Shown here: one piece after another, positions 9,962 through 20,773 of the stretch
Layout of the letters: each line of letters opens with the position of its first letter
Position numbering within the stretch: the stretch's first letter is position 1
Assembly: GCF_002127325.2 (NCBI RefSeq)
Contig: NC_035433.2
Coordinates: 11,522,645 to 11,586,644 of the forward strand
DNA: 64,000 bases
Direction of reading: 5' to 3'
Origin: Helianthus annuus
Lineage: Eukaryota; Streptophyta; Magnoliopsida; Asterales; Asteraceae
Notes under the pieces: model-generated
Seen by the model: only the letters and a program-made list of their open reading frames with translations
Databases searched by the model: none
Told to the model about the DNA's origin: nothing
Program-made: the position numbers and the translations under genes

Positions 9962-11439
9962 ACATCTCACCAAAATCCATCTCTGAAACCTTTAAACTCG
10001 ATCATTTAAATGGAAAAACCTCATTTACAAAAGACGAGTTGGTAAAGGATTTCATGAACAGGGGCTATGCAGAACAACCAAATAGGGATACCATACAAAA
10101 GGGTTACTTCCCTTCTGCACCCAGATTTTTATTCCACACACTGCTCATGTGTGTTTCTAATAAAACAACGTCTTTTAATGAGATACCAACGAAAATCCAA
10201 AGCCTGGGGTATGCAATTTTAAATGATAAAAACTATAACTACTCCCAGGAAATATTTGATGATTTGGTAAAGAACGTTGATAATAAAGCATTTCTGCTCT
10301 TTCCAAGATTTCTAAGCTATTATTTTGAACAAAAATTTGTTGAGAAAGATGCAGAATTGCCCAAACAAGGTGTCTCATTCAAAATAAACTGTTTAACAAT
10401 TGAAACATTTTCGAGAATGATGGCACCAATAAAATTAAAAACAAAGGAGGCTGAGCAGGTTTTAGAAACTGCTACTGATCCTCAAGCAACCACTACTGAG
10501 CCCACTACTCCAGGTGATCAAAGTAGCACACCCACTGCTTTGAAACCAACACCTGCCACCAAAAAGACCAAAAGAAAAACTTCCAGAAAACCCACCAGAC
10601 CCACACCAAAGGCAACTCTGGAAGATGAGATCCCAGAGTCAATGCCAGTGACAACACAAAAGTCACAAGAAACCACTGCTGTTACTTCCTCACAGCAGAT
10701 GGAAGAAAGATCTCAACCCCAGCCTAAAACTCCTCCTGCATCCTCACAAAAGGATCAGGTTGTAAGCACAGGGACACCAAATTATGAAGCTTTGTATCCA
10801 CTCGGATCCATCTTCCACAGTCCTGATCCCAAGGACATGTCTCTTTCTACACCCATACCCTCACCAATCATACTACCACAATCAATAATATCCCTGTTGC
10901 ATGCAGTTGATATGGCACAGACACAAACCAGTTCCTCTCTGTCACCTACTACTGAGAGCATACCTCCACAAGTGACTGGGTCTGATGCTCATGCCTCTGC
11001 TAACCCAGCAACAGCTGAGGAGGTTACACCCCCTGAGTTACAAGTAACTCTCGGTGGTAGTTCAAGTGGAGCAGCAACTACAACTGATGGATCAACAGAT
11101 CTTCAGTTGGACAGTTGTTACATAACTAAGACTCTCTTGAAGGCAATTTCTTCCATGGCAACATCGGTAACCACCAGTGAGTTATCTTTAACTGATGGTA
11201 ACATCAAAGGATTATCGAGTGCTGAAGAAAGAAGTCCCCAGTACCAAGAAAAAGGGGCATCAATGGATGACTTTTGGGCTACAGCTCCTAAGTCACACAT
11301 TGATACAACCACTGCTGGTGGGGATTCAGATGATCCTGTTAATTCAGGTGATGATTCAAAATACAATGAATTGACGGCCAGAGTTGAAAATCTAGAATCT
11401 TCTGTTGCCGAAATAAAAAAATGGTGCAGCAGCTGTTAG
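9880..11439 (+). pseudogene. F long ORF, middle segment
   Basis: Continues the conserved domain. The motifs QKGYFPSAPRFLFHTLLMC, FNEIPTKIQSLGYAI and the pattern NYSQEIFDDLVKN...FLLFPRFLSYY are the most conserved-looking part (about 10096-10340). A 350-residue low-complexity Pro/Thr/Ser linker follows (TTEPTTPG, KRKTSRKPTRPTPK), then a short predicted coiled coil ending ARVENLESSVAEIKK. An ATG at 10039 lies inside the frame, but the true start is probably 9650. The frame is lost at an A7 run (11415-11421). It resembles no retroviral enzyme, so a Gag- or Env-like accessory role would be a guess. Confidence 0.75.
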
Positions 11440-13709
11440 AAGCTCAAAAAGCCCAATCAACTGTTCCTCCTGCTTAAGCCCCTGCTCCACAAGCATTTGC
11501 TGCAAATGAGCTTTGGAATATCTTCCAACCCATGCTTGAACAACAGCAACAAATGGCTGCTAAAAAGCATGCTAATCAAGTACAAATGCTGACCAACATG
11601 GTGGAATCTCGGTTCAAAGACACTCAAGCAGACATCAAGGTTATAAAAGCTAGCATACAAAAGACTGCTCAGAGTGAGAAAGGTCCATCTACCATTTTCT
11701 TCATGGATACACCCCTGGGAGATAATGCCAAAAAGGGGGAGAAAACCAAGCTGAAAAAGAAAGGTATAGAAGATGGGATATACATTGAACCAGAAAAACC
11801 CAAAACTTCATCAGCTGATACAACAGTAGTTACAAAAACTGCTGTCAGTAGCCAAACAGCTGCCCTCTCATCAACACACACACCTCCAACACACACCACC
11901 TCAACACAAATCACCACAACTACTGTTCCACCACCATCACCTGTGTCTACAACACAAAAACCACCACTACCATCACAAACAACCAAACCTTCATTGCCTC
12001 CTGCCATAAAGCAGAAGACAGCAGATGTTACAACATCTGTTGTAATGACAACAGTGATTGAAACACCAGTTGTTTCAACCACTGTCAGTCAATCACAATC
12101 TCAAACCACTGATCCACCCAAAACATCATCAGCCTCCCCTCCATTACAAAGGAGAAGGGTTTTCATTCCTGATGAAGAGTCACCACCACCATCACCACCA
12201 TCAAATATTATCTCACAACTTCCATCCCCTGCTCAAAAGCAGAAGACATCTGCTGACATATCAGCAGTTGTAATGACAACAGCAGTTGAGACACCAGTTG
12301 TTTCAACAGTTGTTAGTCAACCATCCACCACTGCTCTATCCTTTCCTATATCTCAACCAAAGCTCTTTAGCAGAAAAAGAAAGCCAATCACTACCGATGA
12401 AGGGATACATGATCCGAATGCTGAAAAGTATCCACTGGAGCTTGAAGCCATTAAAAATGAAATGAGTCAGTTTTATACAGAAACAGATCCATCAAAAAGA
12501 AAATTCTCCTCACTAATAGGCTATATAGCTCCAGAAGATATAACTGATTATCTCAAGATAAAGGCTAGGCAAGCTAAAGTTAAAGCTAAGGTTGACAGTG
12601 AAAAAGAAAGGCTAAGCGAAGAAGGCATTGCTAATAGACTGGAGTTCTACCTTGCAAAGGTTAAGCAGATGGAAGAATATGCACAAGAGCTAGACAAAGA
12701 AAAGGCTGATCAAAAGAAGAAATTGAGAGAACAACTTCTAGCCTTCATCATGAAAGAAAAGTTCTACCCTGCTGAAGAATCCCAGTTTAAAGAATGGCCT
12801 TTAGTAGCTTTAAAGCATGAGGCTGAAAGGATCCAAAAAATCAAGAATGATCCTTCAAAGAAGAAAAATGCTCTAAACTGGAGTAAATACAAAAAGCTTA
12901 TTGCTGATCTCACTGCTGAATATAAAGGAAAGAAAAAGGAGCTAGTGGATGCTAAGGTGGACACTGCTGAAGCCATATCAAAATGGTCTAGGCAGCAAAC
13001 TGATGAAGCCTATGAGAGGCTGAAGAAAAGAAAGAAGAGAGAACAGATGGTGAAACTGGAACAACAAATTGAAAGCCTCAAAACAATGCTAAAATCAGCA
13101 TACAAACCTACTTTTGTGTCAGACCAAAAGGAAGGAAAACAGCTGACTGAGGAAGAGGTTAAAGAAAAAGAAGCAGAGTACTTCAAAGACGTCATCATGA
13201 AAATGGGTCTGAAAGAAGATAGCTCATCAAAGCTTCAAAACCTTTTTGTGAAGGTATTAAACAAGCCTGCATCACCGAACACTGCAAAAGACAAGACAGA
13301 AGTTGAAAGACAAGAACTTATTGAACAAGAAACTGCAGAAGATATAGCTGCAGCAGACAAAGTCATTGAAGAAGCTTTCAAAAGAATGTCTGAAAGTCTG
13401 CAGATGTTTTCAAGGCCATTATCCCTCAACTCATCAGAAGATAAATCTCTCCCAAGAAACCCATTAGGCTTTAAAATACTAAAATGGATGTCTGATCAAA
13501 AGACCCACGTATTGACCCTGGTCAGAGCCAATGGTGAGGTGAAGCATATATCAAGGAAAGAAGCACTAGGCCTTAGTGTTAAAGATTTGCAGGATCTCCT
13601 TGAGCTCTCACTGTGCAGGGATGAAGATGACCAGAGTGCCAAAGAATTTGAAGCTGAATTTAAGGAACAAGCTAAGGCACTCTTGATGAGTAATAAAGGT
13701 CCTGAATAA
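11422..13709 (+). pseudogene. F long ORF, C-terminal coiled-coil segment
   Basis: After the A7 slip the frame continues with MVQQLLEAQKAQ. It meets TAA at 11475-11477, then runs open to 13709 (725 codons from the ATG at 11532). Layout: Gln-rich helix (MLEQQQQMAAKKH), a Thr/Pro/Ser linker with two near-duplicate blocks around QKT(A/S)AD...VETPVVST (about 12010-12080 and 12236-12310), then about 300 residues of Lys/Glu-rich predicted coiled coil (12590-13200). A short globular end contains LGFKILKWMSDQKTHVLTLV, and the final stretch is acidic. Together the segments form one protein of roughly 1,350 residues broken by two frame changes and one stop. Confidence 0.75.
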
Positions 13710-13732
13710 GGAAGGGTTTTGGCATTATCTGT

Positions 13733-13745
13733 TCCAGGGGGAGAT
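13733..13745 (+). promoter_or_regulatory. Polypurine tract of element F
   Basis: AGGGGGAGAT immediately precedes the 3' LTR. Unlike the gypsy elements in this window, no palindrome precedes it. Confidence 0.8.
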
Positions 13746-14532
13746 TGTTGGGATTGAACCCTAACAGAGGAACAGATAATGTAAAGCCAAAACCGGATCT
13801 CATCAGTGGACCATCAATAAGCAGCAGTTTACCCTATGCTCTCCCCTTGACAGTGGTTTTCTAACAGCTGATGAATCTTAAGTGCTGCTCAAACTACAAC
13901 AACTGATGAACCAAACACTGATGATACCTTAAAGACTGCTGAAGACAAACACTGCTGCTCTATCTACTGCTGTCTCCTAAGTACTGCTGAAGACTCAAGC
14001 ACTGCCCTCCCAAAGACTGATCACCTTTGAAGAAAGCACTGAAGACTCAACATCTGTACTAAGGCTACAACAGTGGAACGTGAAGCAGTAGTTTTCCTTA
14101 GCTTTACATTTTATTACTTATCAGATGTTACATGTCAGTAGTTTGTATAGAACAGTATTTATAGATTGTTAGGTCGTTAGATGTCACTATCATGGTGACG
14201 TCAGTTGAGGTAAATCAGTAGTTTGGTTTGCCTATAAATATGACAGTATTCTGTACTGTTATATTTGATCGTTTTGAGTGAGATCTTCTCCTCAATTCAT
14301 CCTTTCATCTTGTACAACCAACTCTGGTGTATCAGGCTGAGGGGGAGTTTAGATTGTAAGCTTGCTGTAATCATTTGCTTTCTATTGTAAATCTTTTGAC
14401 TCAATGAAATAGCAATTGTTTATCAATCTATACTTTCTTTTGATTATGTTTACAAAGTTTGCTACTCATTTCCGCTGCACTTATTCGTTGTATGCAAACA
14501 AACACAATCATGATGATCCCCAGATCCTAACA
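13746..14532 (+). mobile_element. 3' LTR of element F
   Basis: 787 bp, same length as the 5' LTR. Differences seen: sixth base G for A, CCGGATC for CCAGATC, TTTGAAG for TTTCAAG, and four more near 14155-14205. Confidence 0.95.
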
Positions 14533-14537
14533 CCGCG

Positions 14538-14865
14538 TGGAAGTTTGGATCAGATCGGGATTGCGGAGTCATCGAGGGTCTTGACGTGTGTAACGACACG
14601 TGGCCTTCATGCACATCCGGAGACCTTCAAGCTGTCGCGGCCCGCGTGAACTTGGAGGAATACTTTACGCGGCCCGTGTGAAGCCTTAATGTTTATCCAG
14701 AATGATTTTAAGTTAACGCGGCCCGCGTAAACTCTTCTTATGGTTTACGCGGCCCGCCTGAAACTTGATTTTCTTGTTTTCTTGGTTTCTCATGTACGTT
14801 AGGTTTTCAGGGTCCGGGTTTTCACTTACGGAGCGTGTTAGGACATTTTTATGTGAGTCGTTACA
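14538..14865 (-). mobile_element. 5' LTR of element E, remainder after F
   Basis: Continues the E LTR to its outer edge (TGTAACGACTC at the element start, 14865). Two more palindrome pairs lie at 14635-14679 and 14716-14759. The flank AAGGG at 14866-14870 is the expected target duplication; its partner would be outside the window. Confidence 0.9.
14635..14759 (-). repeat. Paired CGG-C-CCG near-palindromes (E LTR, pairs 2 and 3)
   Basis: Starts at 14635 and 14667 (32 bp apart) and at 14716 and 14747 (31 bp apart). First members begin T or A plus CGCGG; the last member of each pair is slightly degraded (CCCGTGT, CCCGCCT). Spacer sequences differ from those in D. Confidence 0.85.
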
Positions 14866-15378
14866 AAGGGCCAAACCAACCACCCAAGAATGGAATCGTC
14901 GTGCGAAAACACTTGACAACCTCCTAGAAGCAGCTTTTCTTGCCACCAGACCTTTCTCCATCAATTAGGAATCTGATGCCGTCACTAAACACATTACTTA
15001 GATTGTAGCTATTTGTTGAGTGTTTTTTTGGTGTCTAATCCGCATATATATCACCATTGCCCTTGATTTTCTTGACTGTATATCTCTTAAATGTCAACAT
15101 ATACACATGTAATTTAGTTTATGAAGAATTTTCAATGCCGAGAACCTCGATCACAGACTAAAAAAGGCGTAAGGTTCATAATGGTGTAAAATTAAAATGG
15201 GATATACCGGGCTAGGATTCGAGTTACAGGAACAAGGGTCGAACCAACCACCCAAGAATGGAATCATCGAGCGAAAACACTTGACAACCTCCTAGAAGCA
15301 GCTTTTCTTGCCACCAGACCTTTCTCCATCAATTAGGAATCTGATGCGGTCACTAAACACATTGCTTAAATTGTAGCC

Positions 15379-15939
15379 TCGGGTGGATGCCTCCTTTTGC
15401 TCCTCAGCCTACAGGGTATTAGCAGTCGTTTCCAGCTGTTGTTCCCCTCCCCTTTTCATAGTCATACCCCACATAATGAATTTTACCTCCTTTTGCTCCT
15501 CAGCCTACAGGGTATTAGCAGCCGTTTCCAGAGGTTTAGCCTATTCCACAATGTCTCAATTGGGTTATATGATGTTAGCTCTAGGTATGGGTTCTTATCA
15601 TCGTGCTTTATTTCATTTGATTACTCATGCTTATTCCAAGGCATTATTTTTTTTAGGATCGGGATCCGTTATTCACTCAATGGAAACTCTTGTTGGATAT
15701 TTTCAAAAAAAAGTCAGAATATGGTGCTTTTGGGAGGTTTAAAAAAACATGTACCAATTACTAAAAATTCTTTTTTATTAGGTACACTTTCTCTTTGTGG
15801 TATTCCACCTCTTGCTTGTTTTTGGTCCAAAGATGAAATTGGGAATGATAGTTGGTTGTATTCACCTATTTTTGCAATAATAGCTTGGTCTACGGTGGGA
15901 TTCACCGCATTTTATATGTGTCGTATCTATTTACTAGCC
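15379..15939 (+). pseudogene. ndhF: Plastid ndhF fragment mosaic in array G
   Basis: Fragment of the plastid NADH dehydrogenase-like subunit 5 (membrane subunit of thylakoid NDH). Recognised from [40 protein letters not shown], then after a frame change near 15705-15720 [19 protein letters not shown] and [10 protein letters not shown] shorter upstream piece, [12 protein letters not shown], lies at about 15452-15487. The part expected between the two is missing and replaced by a 46-bp sequence (15487-15532) that also lies in front of the first piece (15390-15435). TAGCC flanks the insert on both sides (15374-15378 and 15935-15939). It is a nuclear copy and cannot encode functional NdhF. Confidence 0.85.
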
Positions 15940-17308
15940 ATTTGTTGAGTGTTATTTTTGGTGGCTAATCCGCATATATATCACCATTGCCGTTGATTTT
16001 ATTGACTGTATATCTCTTAAATGTCAACATATACACGTGTGATTTAGTTTACGAGGATTTTTCAATGCCGAGAACCTCGATCAGAGAGTAAAAAATGCGT
16101 AAGGTTCACAATGGCGCAAAATTAAAATGGGATATACCGGGCTAGGATTCGAGTTACCGGAATAAGGGCCAAACCAACCACCCAAGAATGGAATCGTCGA
16201 GCGAAAACACTTGACAACCTCCTAGAATCAGCTTTTCTTGCCACCAGACCATTCTCCATCAATTAGGAATCTGATGCCGTCACTAAAACACATTCCTTAA
16301 ATTGTAGCCATTTGTTGAGTGTTTTTTTTTTGTGTCTAATCCGCATATATATCACCATTGCCGTTGATTTTCTTAACTGTATGTCTCTTAAATGTCAACA
16401 TATACACGTGTGATTTAGTTTACGAAGATTTTTCAATGCCGAGAACCTCGATAAGAGAGTAAAAAAGGCGTAAGGTTCACAATGGTGTAAAATTAAAATG
16501 GGATATACCGGGCTAGGATTGAGTTAGAGGAACAAGGGCCAAACCAACCATCCAAGCATGGAATCATCGAGCAAAAACACTTGACAACCTCCTAGAAGCA
16601 GCTTTTCTTGCCACCAGACCTTTCTCCATCAATTAGGAATCTGATACCATCACTAAACACATTCCTTTAATTGTAGCTATTTATTGAGTTTTTTTTGGTG
16701 TCTAGTCGACATATATATGAGTGTTTTAATGGGATATACCGGGCTAGGATTCGAGTTACAGGAACAAGGGCCAAACCAACCACCCAAGCATGGAATCGTC
16801 GAGCGAAAACACTTGACAACCTCCTAGAAGCAGCTTTTCTTGCCACCAGACCTTTCTCCGTCAATTAGGAACCTGATGCCGTCACCAAACACATTCCTTA
16901 AATTGTAGCCAATTGTTTAATGATTTTTTTTGGTGTCTAATCCGCATATATATCACCATTGCCCTTGATTTTCTAGACTGTATATCTCATAAATGTCAAC
17001 ATATACACGTGTGATTTAGTTTACGAATATTTTTCAATGCCGAGAACCTCGATGAGAGAGTAAAAAAGTCGTAAGGTTCACAATGGTGTAAAATTAAAAT
17101 GGGATATAACGGGCTAGGATTCGAGTTACAGGAACAAGGGCAAAACCAACCACCCCAGAATGGAATCCTCGAGCGAAAACACTTGACAACCTCCTAGAAG
17201 CAGCTTTTCTTGCCACCAGACCTTTCTCCATCAATTAGGAGTCTGATGCCGTCACTAAACGCATTCCTGGAATTGTAGCCATTTGTTGAGTGTTTTTTTT
17301 TGTGTCTA

Positions 17309-17311
<3 letters not shown>

Positions 17312-17372
<61 letters not shown>
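17312..17372. repeat. (CA)n(TA)n microsatellite
   Basis: About 29 bp of CA followed by about 32 bp of AT/GT-AT repeats, inside an array G unit that is longer than the rest for this reason. Confidence 0.95.
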
Positions 17373-18622
17373 CACCATTGCCCTTGATTTTCTTGACTGT
17401 ATATCTTTTAAATGTTAACATATACATGTGTGATTTAGTTTACGATGATTTTTCAATTTCGAGAACCTCGATCAGAGACTAAAAAAGGCGCAAGGTTCAA
17501 AATGGTGTAAAATTAAAATGGGATATACCGGGCTAGGATTCGAGTTACAGGAACAAGGGCCAAACCAACCACCCAAGAATGGAATCGTCGAGCGAAAACA
17601 CTTGACAACCTCCTAGAAGCAACTTTTCTTGCCACCAGACCTTTCTCCATCAATTAGGAATCTGATGCCATCACCAAACACATTCCTTAAATTGTAGCCA
17701 TTTGTTGAGTGTTTTTTTTTGGATGTCTAATCCGCATATACATCACCATTGCCCATGATTTTCTTGACTGTATATCTCTTAATTGTCAACATATACACGC
17801 GTGATTTAGTTTACGAGGATTTTTCAATGCGGAGAACCTCAATCAGAGAGTAAAGAAGGCGTAAGGTTCACAATGGTGTAAAATTAAAATAGGATATATT
17901 GGGCTAGGATTCGAGTTACGGGAACAAGGGCCAAACCAACCACCCAAGAATGGAATCGTCAAGCGAAAACAATTGACAACCTCCTAGAAGCATCTTTTCT
18001 TACCACCAGACCTTTCTCCATCAATTAGGAATCTGATGCCGTCACTAAACACGTTCCTTAAATTGTATCCATTTGTTGAGTGTTTTTTTGGTTGTCTAAT
18101 CCGCATATATATCACCATTGCCCTTGATTTTCTCGATTGTATATCTCTTAAATGTCAACTGTCACGACCCCCGACCCAACCCTTGACGGAACCGGGAGCC
18201 GCGAGCAGCCCGTGGTACCGGTGGTTATTTTTGAAAAACATTGTGGCGGAAATTTCATCAGGACCGTGAGTTAGGAAAAATATCAGAGTTTAGAAAACAC
18301 CGGATTTTATTTAGATAGATGGAATAAATTCATGTTTTACAAAGGTAGCTTTTAATAAGGGATAAACCCAAAAACAATATTTCTTAAGTTGATTTAATTA
18401 ACAAAATAAGCCACTTCTTGAAGCCTTTCAGTGTCATATCCAAATCTTACTCCAATCTACTGTAATTACCTGAAATGCGTTTTAAAAAGGTTTTGTCAGC
18501 AGGAAATACTGAGTGAGTTCATTCAGTTTACTTAAAACGACGCATTTGTTATAATTTACAGTATTAAGAGCGATTACAATGTTTCTATATCAACCAACTA
18601 CCCACAGTATTTGTCACTCGAC

Positions 18623-18696
18623 CCATTGGCCCTCATTGTCCAATGGTGTCTGTGACTATGGTCATATCACCCATTGGCTAACTCGTTGTCCAATGG
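18623..18696 (-). repeat. Two CCATTGG/CCAATGG hairpins in the D LTR
   Basis: Arms at 18623-18629 with 18640-18646, and 18671-18677 with 18690-18696. They occupy the place of the CACTATTGGG hairpin of E (5370-5398). The same two are in the D 5' LTR at about 35029-35103. Confidence 0.75.
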
Positions 18697-19253
18697 TGAA
18701 GATTATCAAGTAATGTATACAAAACCTCACATACCGGCTGTAACTTGGTGATTACAAAGACTTAATCCCTGTAATTATAACTTTGGAAAATAATTTGGAG
18801 TATTGTAAAACAGTTGAGAAAAAGAGAGAATGACTCACAGTATAAGCATGCAATATTGATTTAACAAGTTTCTTGATTCTACTCCTTCTAATAATTAAGC
18901 GTATACTTTATTGTTCTGGATCTTCTGATGATTTAACAGCTTGTTTGATTGTAAGTGTGTAGTTGGGAGTATTCTGGTAGTTAAACATATAGTTTAGAAT
19001 CGAATACGTATTTGTGTAAAACCCAAATCAAACCTTAACGGTAGTCACGAGATTCGAACCTTAACAAAAATCACAAAGTATAGCACTTTGGATTTCGTTT
19101 ACCAAAATTCACAAAGTACAGCACTTTGGCATTTGTTAGATGGTTCCTGAATCGATCAGACAGAACATCGCATCGGTGATTATTGGTTAGAACACTAACG
19201 TATAGAGAGAAGAACAGAAGAAATGAACAAAGGAAATGAATTCCTAAGCTTTC

Positions 19254-19345
19254 TATTTATAGGTAAGAAGTATGTAACTTCTAGGAAGTTTCCTATAGCT
19301 TTTCTAGGAAGTTACTTATACATCTTCTAGGAAGCTTCCTATTCA
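19254..19345 (-). promoter_or_regulatory. TATA-like box with CTAGGAAG repeats in the D LTR
   Basis: The minus strand reads TATAAATA at 19254-19261. AACTTCTAGGAAGTT follows near 19276-19290, with further CTAGGAAG copies to 19340. Confidence 0.5.
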
Positions 19346-19395
19346 CATATATCTATCCTCTTACACTTTCCTAGCACCTTCCTTTGATCTTATCT

Positions 19396-19400
<5 letters not shown>

Positions 19401-19479
<79 letters not shown>
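19401..19479. repeat. (AT)n microsatellite
   Basis: About 79 bp of uninterrupted AT inside the D 3' LTR. E has only ordinary sequence at this point, so it expanded in D. Confidence 0.97.
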
Positions 19480-19481
<2 letters not shown>

Positions 19482-20084
19482 TGTTTAATAAATCTTACTT
19501 AGCTGATTAATTAATCTTACTTGGCTTAATTAATCTTGCTTAATCTTAATTAATCGTACTTAGCTTAATTAATCTTATCTTAGCTTAATATTGCTTAGCT
19601 TAGCTTAATTAATCTTGCTTAACTAATTAATCATACTTAATCTTAATTAACATATTAATTAATCTACTTAACTTCTAAGTTTATTTAACTATTAAGTTTA
19701 CTTAGCTATTATGTATTCTAGCAGTTCCCTGATTACGAGTTCTAATTTCTAGACACAATGGAACTCGTATTAGTGTATTAACTCAATTCGAATTTAACGA
19801 TAATCACGAGATAGGAACCCTCACAACGAATGACAAAGTGCGATACTTAAACATCCATCGAATTCACGACGAATGACAAAGTATAACCCAAGTTTGAGCA
19901 GCACTTAAACATCCATCGGATAGTTTCAATCGATCGGATAAGGTATCGTACCAGTGATTAGAGTTATTACCCTAATAACGGGCAGAGTTTTCGGGATTTA
20001 TAAGGTATAATCCCGAGCTACTATTATAATAAAGCTGAAGGAAAGAAAAGAATTGAAAGAATTTCAACTGAAACTATCGATCTC

Positions 20085-20092
20085 TATTTATA
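20085..20092 (-). promoter_or_regulatory. TATA box of the D LTR
   Basis: The minus strand reads TATAAATA. The first palindrome begins 19 bp upstream in element orientation (20111), as in E. Confidence 0.6.
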
Positions 20093-20110
20093 GGCTGGAA
20101 ACAGGGCGCC

Positions 20111-20363
20111 TCGCGGCCCGCGTAAAATCAAAGGAAGACTTACGCGGCCCGCGTGGGTGTGTGGATCAGATCGGAGTATGCTGAGTCACCGGTAGTCGCG
20201 ACGCGTGTCCCTTAAGCTTATCCAGAGATCTGCCTTGCTGTCGCGGCCCGCGTAGAATACCATTATGTCTTACGCGGCCCGTGTCAAGCCTTCATGCTTA
20301 TCCGGTGACCTTCAATCCATCGCGGCCCGCGTAAGCTTAAGTTTACTCTTACGCGGCCTGCCT
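20111..20363 (-). repeat. Three pairs of CGG-C-CCG near-palindromes (D LTR)
   Basis: Starts at 20111/20142, 20241/20272 and 20320/20351, all 31 bp apart within a pair. The unit is (T/A)CGCGGCCCGCGT. The 18-nt spacers within pairs are unlike those of E, while sites and spacing are kept. Confidence 0.9.
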
Positions 20364-20470
20364 GAAACTCTAAGTTCTTGATTTCTTGATTTTTCACAAG
20401 GATTAGGATTTCAGGGGTCCAGGTTTCTACTTATGGAGCGTTTTAGGATATTTTTGGGTGAGTCGTTACA

Positions 20471-20508
20471 TCCTCCCCACCTTGTTTTAAATCTCGTCCT
20501 CGAGATTT
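20471..20508 (-). promoter_or_regulatory. Polypurine tract and pre-LTR palindrome of element D
   Basis: In element orientation AAATCTCG-AGGA-CGAGATTT (20489-20508, perfect 8-bp stem), then 18 nt containing GGTGGGGAGGA, then the LTR. Confidence 0.85.
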
Positions 20509-20773
20509 GGACTATGATATTTTCTTGGGGTTATGTTACTTCTTTTAATTAATAGAAACACTATATCATGGGATGGAATCAAAAGATATTTGATAGGCAT
20601 GAATTTTGAAATAAATGACTTGGAGAAACAATAGGATTTAATGTCAGAAAAGAACTTAGTTTGATCAATTAAGGGAGATTCTGAATTGATAAATCTCTAT
20701 TTGTGAATGGAAGTATGAAAAATGATTTGTCAATGATTAACCCAAAAATCAATGTCGTTTACTTAAATGGTAA

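Larger units (their letters stand above)
6858..14532 (+). mobile_element. Element F: non-autonomous Copia-like LTR retrotransposon with one long ORF and no pol
   Basis: LTRs of 787 bp each (6858-7644 and 13746-14532) start TGTTG and end TAACA. The flanking 5-bp duplication is CCGCG (6853-6857 and 14533-14537). About 7 substitutions separate the LTRs by eye. The interior has a primer site, 2 kb of noncoding sequence, one long broken ORF (9650-13709) and a polypurine tract AGGGGGAGAT. No protease, integrase, reverse transcriptase or RNase H motif is visible. Assignment to Copia rests on LTR length, termini and resemblance of the ORF to extra ORFs of such elements; it is inference. Confidence 0.85.
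14866..18159. repeat. Tandem array G, unit about 371 bp
   Basis: Eight landmark copies of 'accacccaagaatggaatc' occur near 14878, 15249, 16178, 16548, 16778, 17150, 17568 and 17938. Regular spacing is about 371 bp; exceptions are explained by the ndhF insert (928), an internal deletion (230) and a dinucleotide expansion (416). A minus-strand ORF of about 45 codons (MEKGLVARKAASRRLSSVF...) recurs in the units. It is basic, Arg/Ser/Ala-rich and lacks acidic residues after position 2. The outer ends of E and D both lie in this array, so it predates them. I recognise no known family. Confidence 0.85.
18160..20470 (-). mobile_element. 3' LTR of element D
   Basis: 2,311 bp, TGTCACGACC...GAGTCGTTACA on the plus strand. 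It matches the E LTR throughout. The outer flank TCAAC (18155-18159) is the expected target duplication; its partner was lost with D's truncated 5' LTR. It contains CCATTGG/CCAATGG hairpins, AT microsatellite, two TATA boxes and three palindrome pairs. Confidence 0.9.

Noticed and set aside
11669..12082. 137-codon antisense ORF in element F
   Set aside because: Shadow of the low-complexity Thr/Pro-coding strand; Val/Gly-rich with no independent support.
15383..15742. 119-codon open frame across filler and ndhF as a new chimeric gene
   Set aside because: The frame is lost in the ndhF part at an A-rich run, and no promoter or terminator is visible; it is a plastid DNA insertion.
14866..18159. 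Array G considered as a host tandem gene cluster
   Set aside because: Unit of 371 bp is too short, with no conserved long frame; treated as satellite-like repeat.
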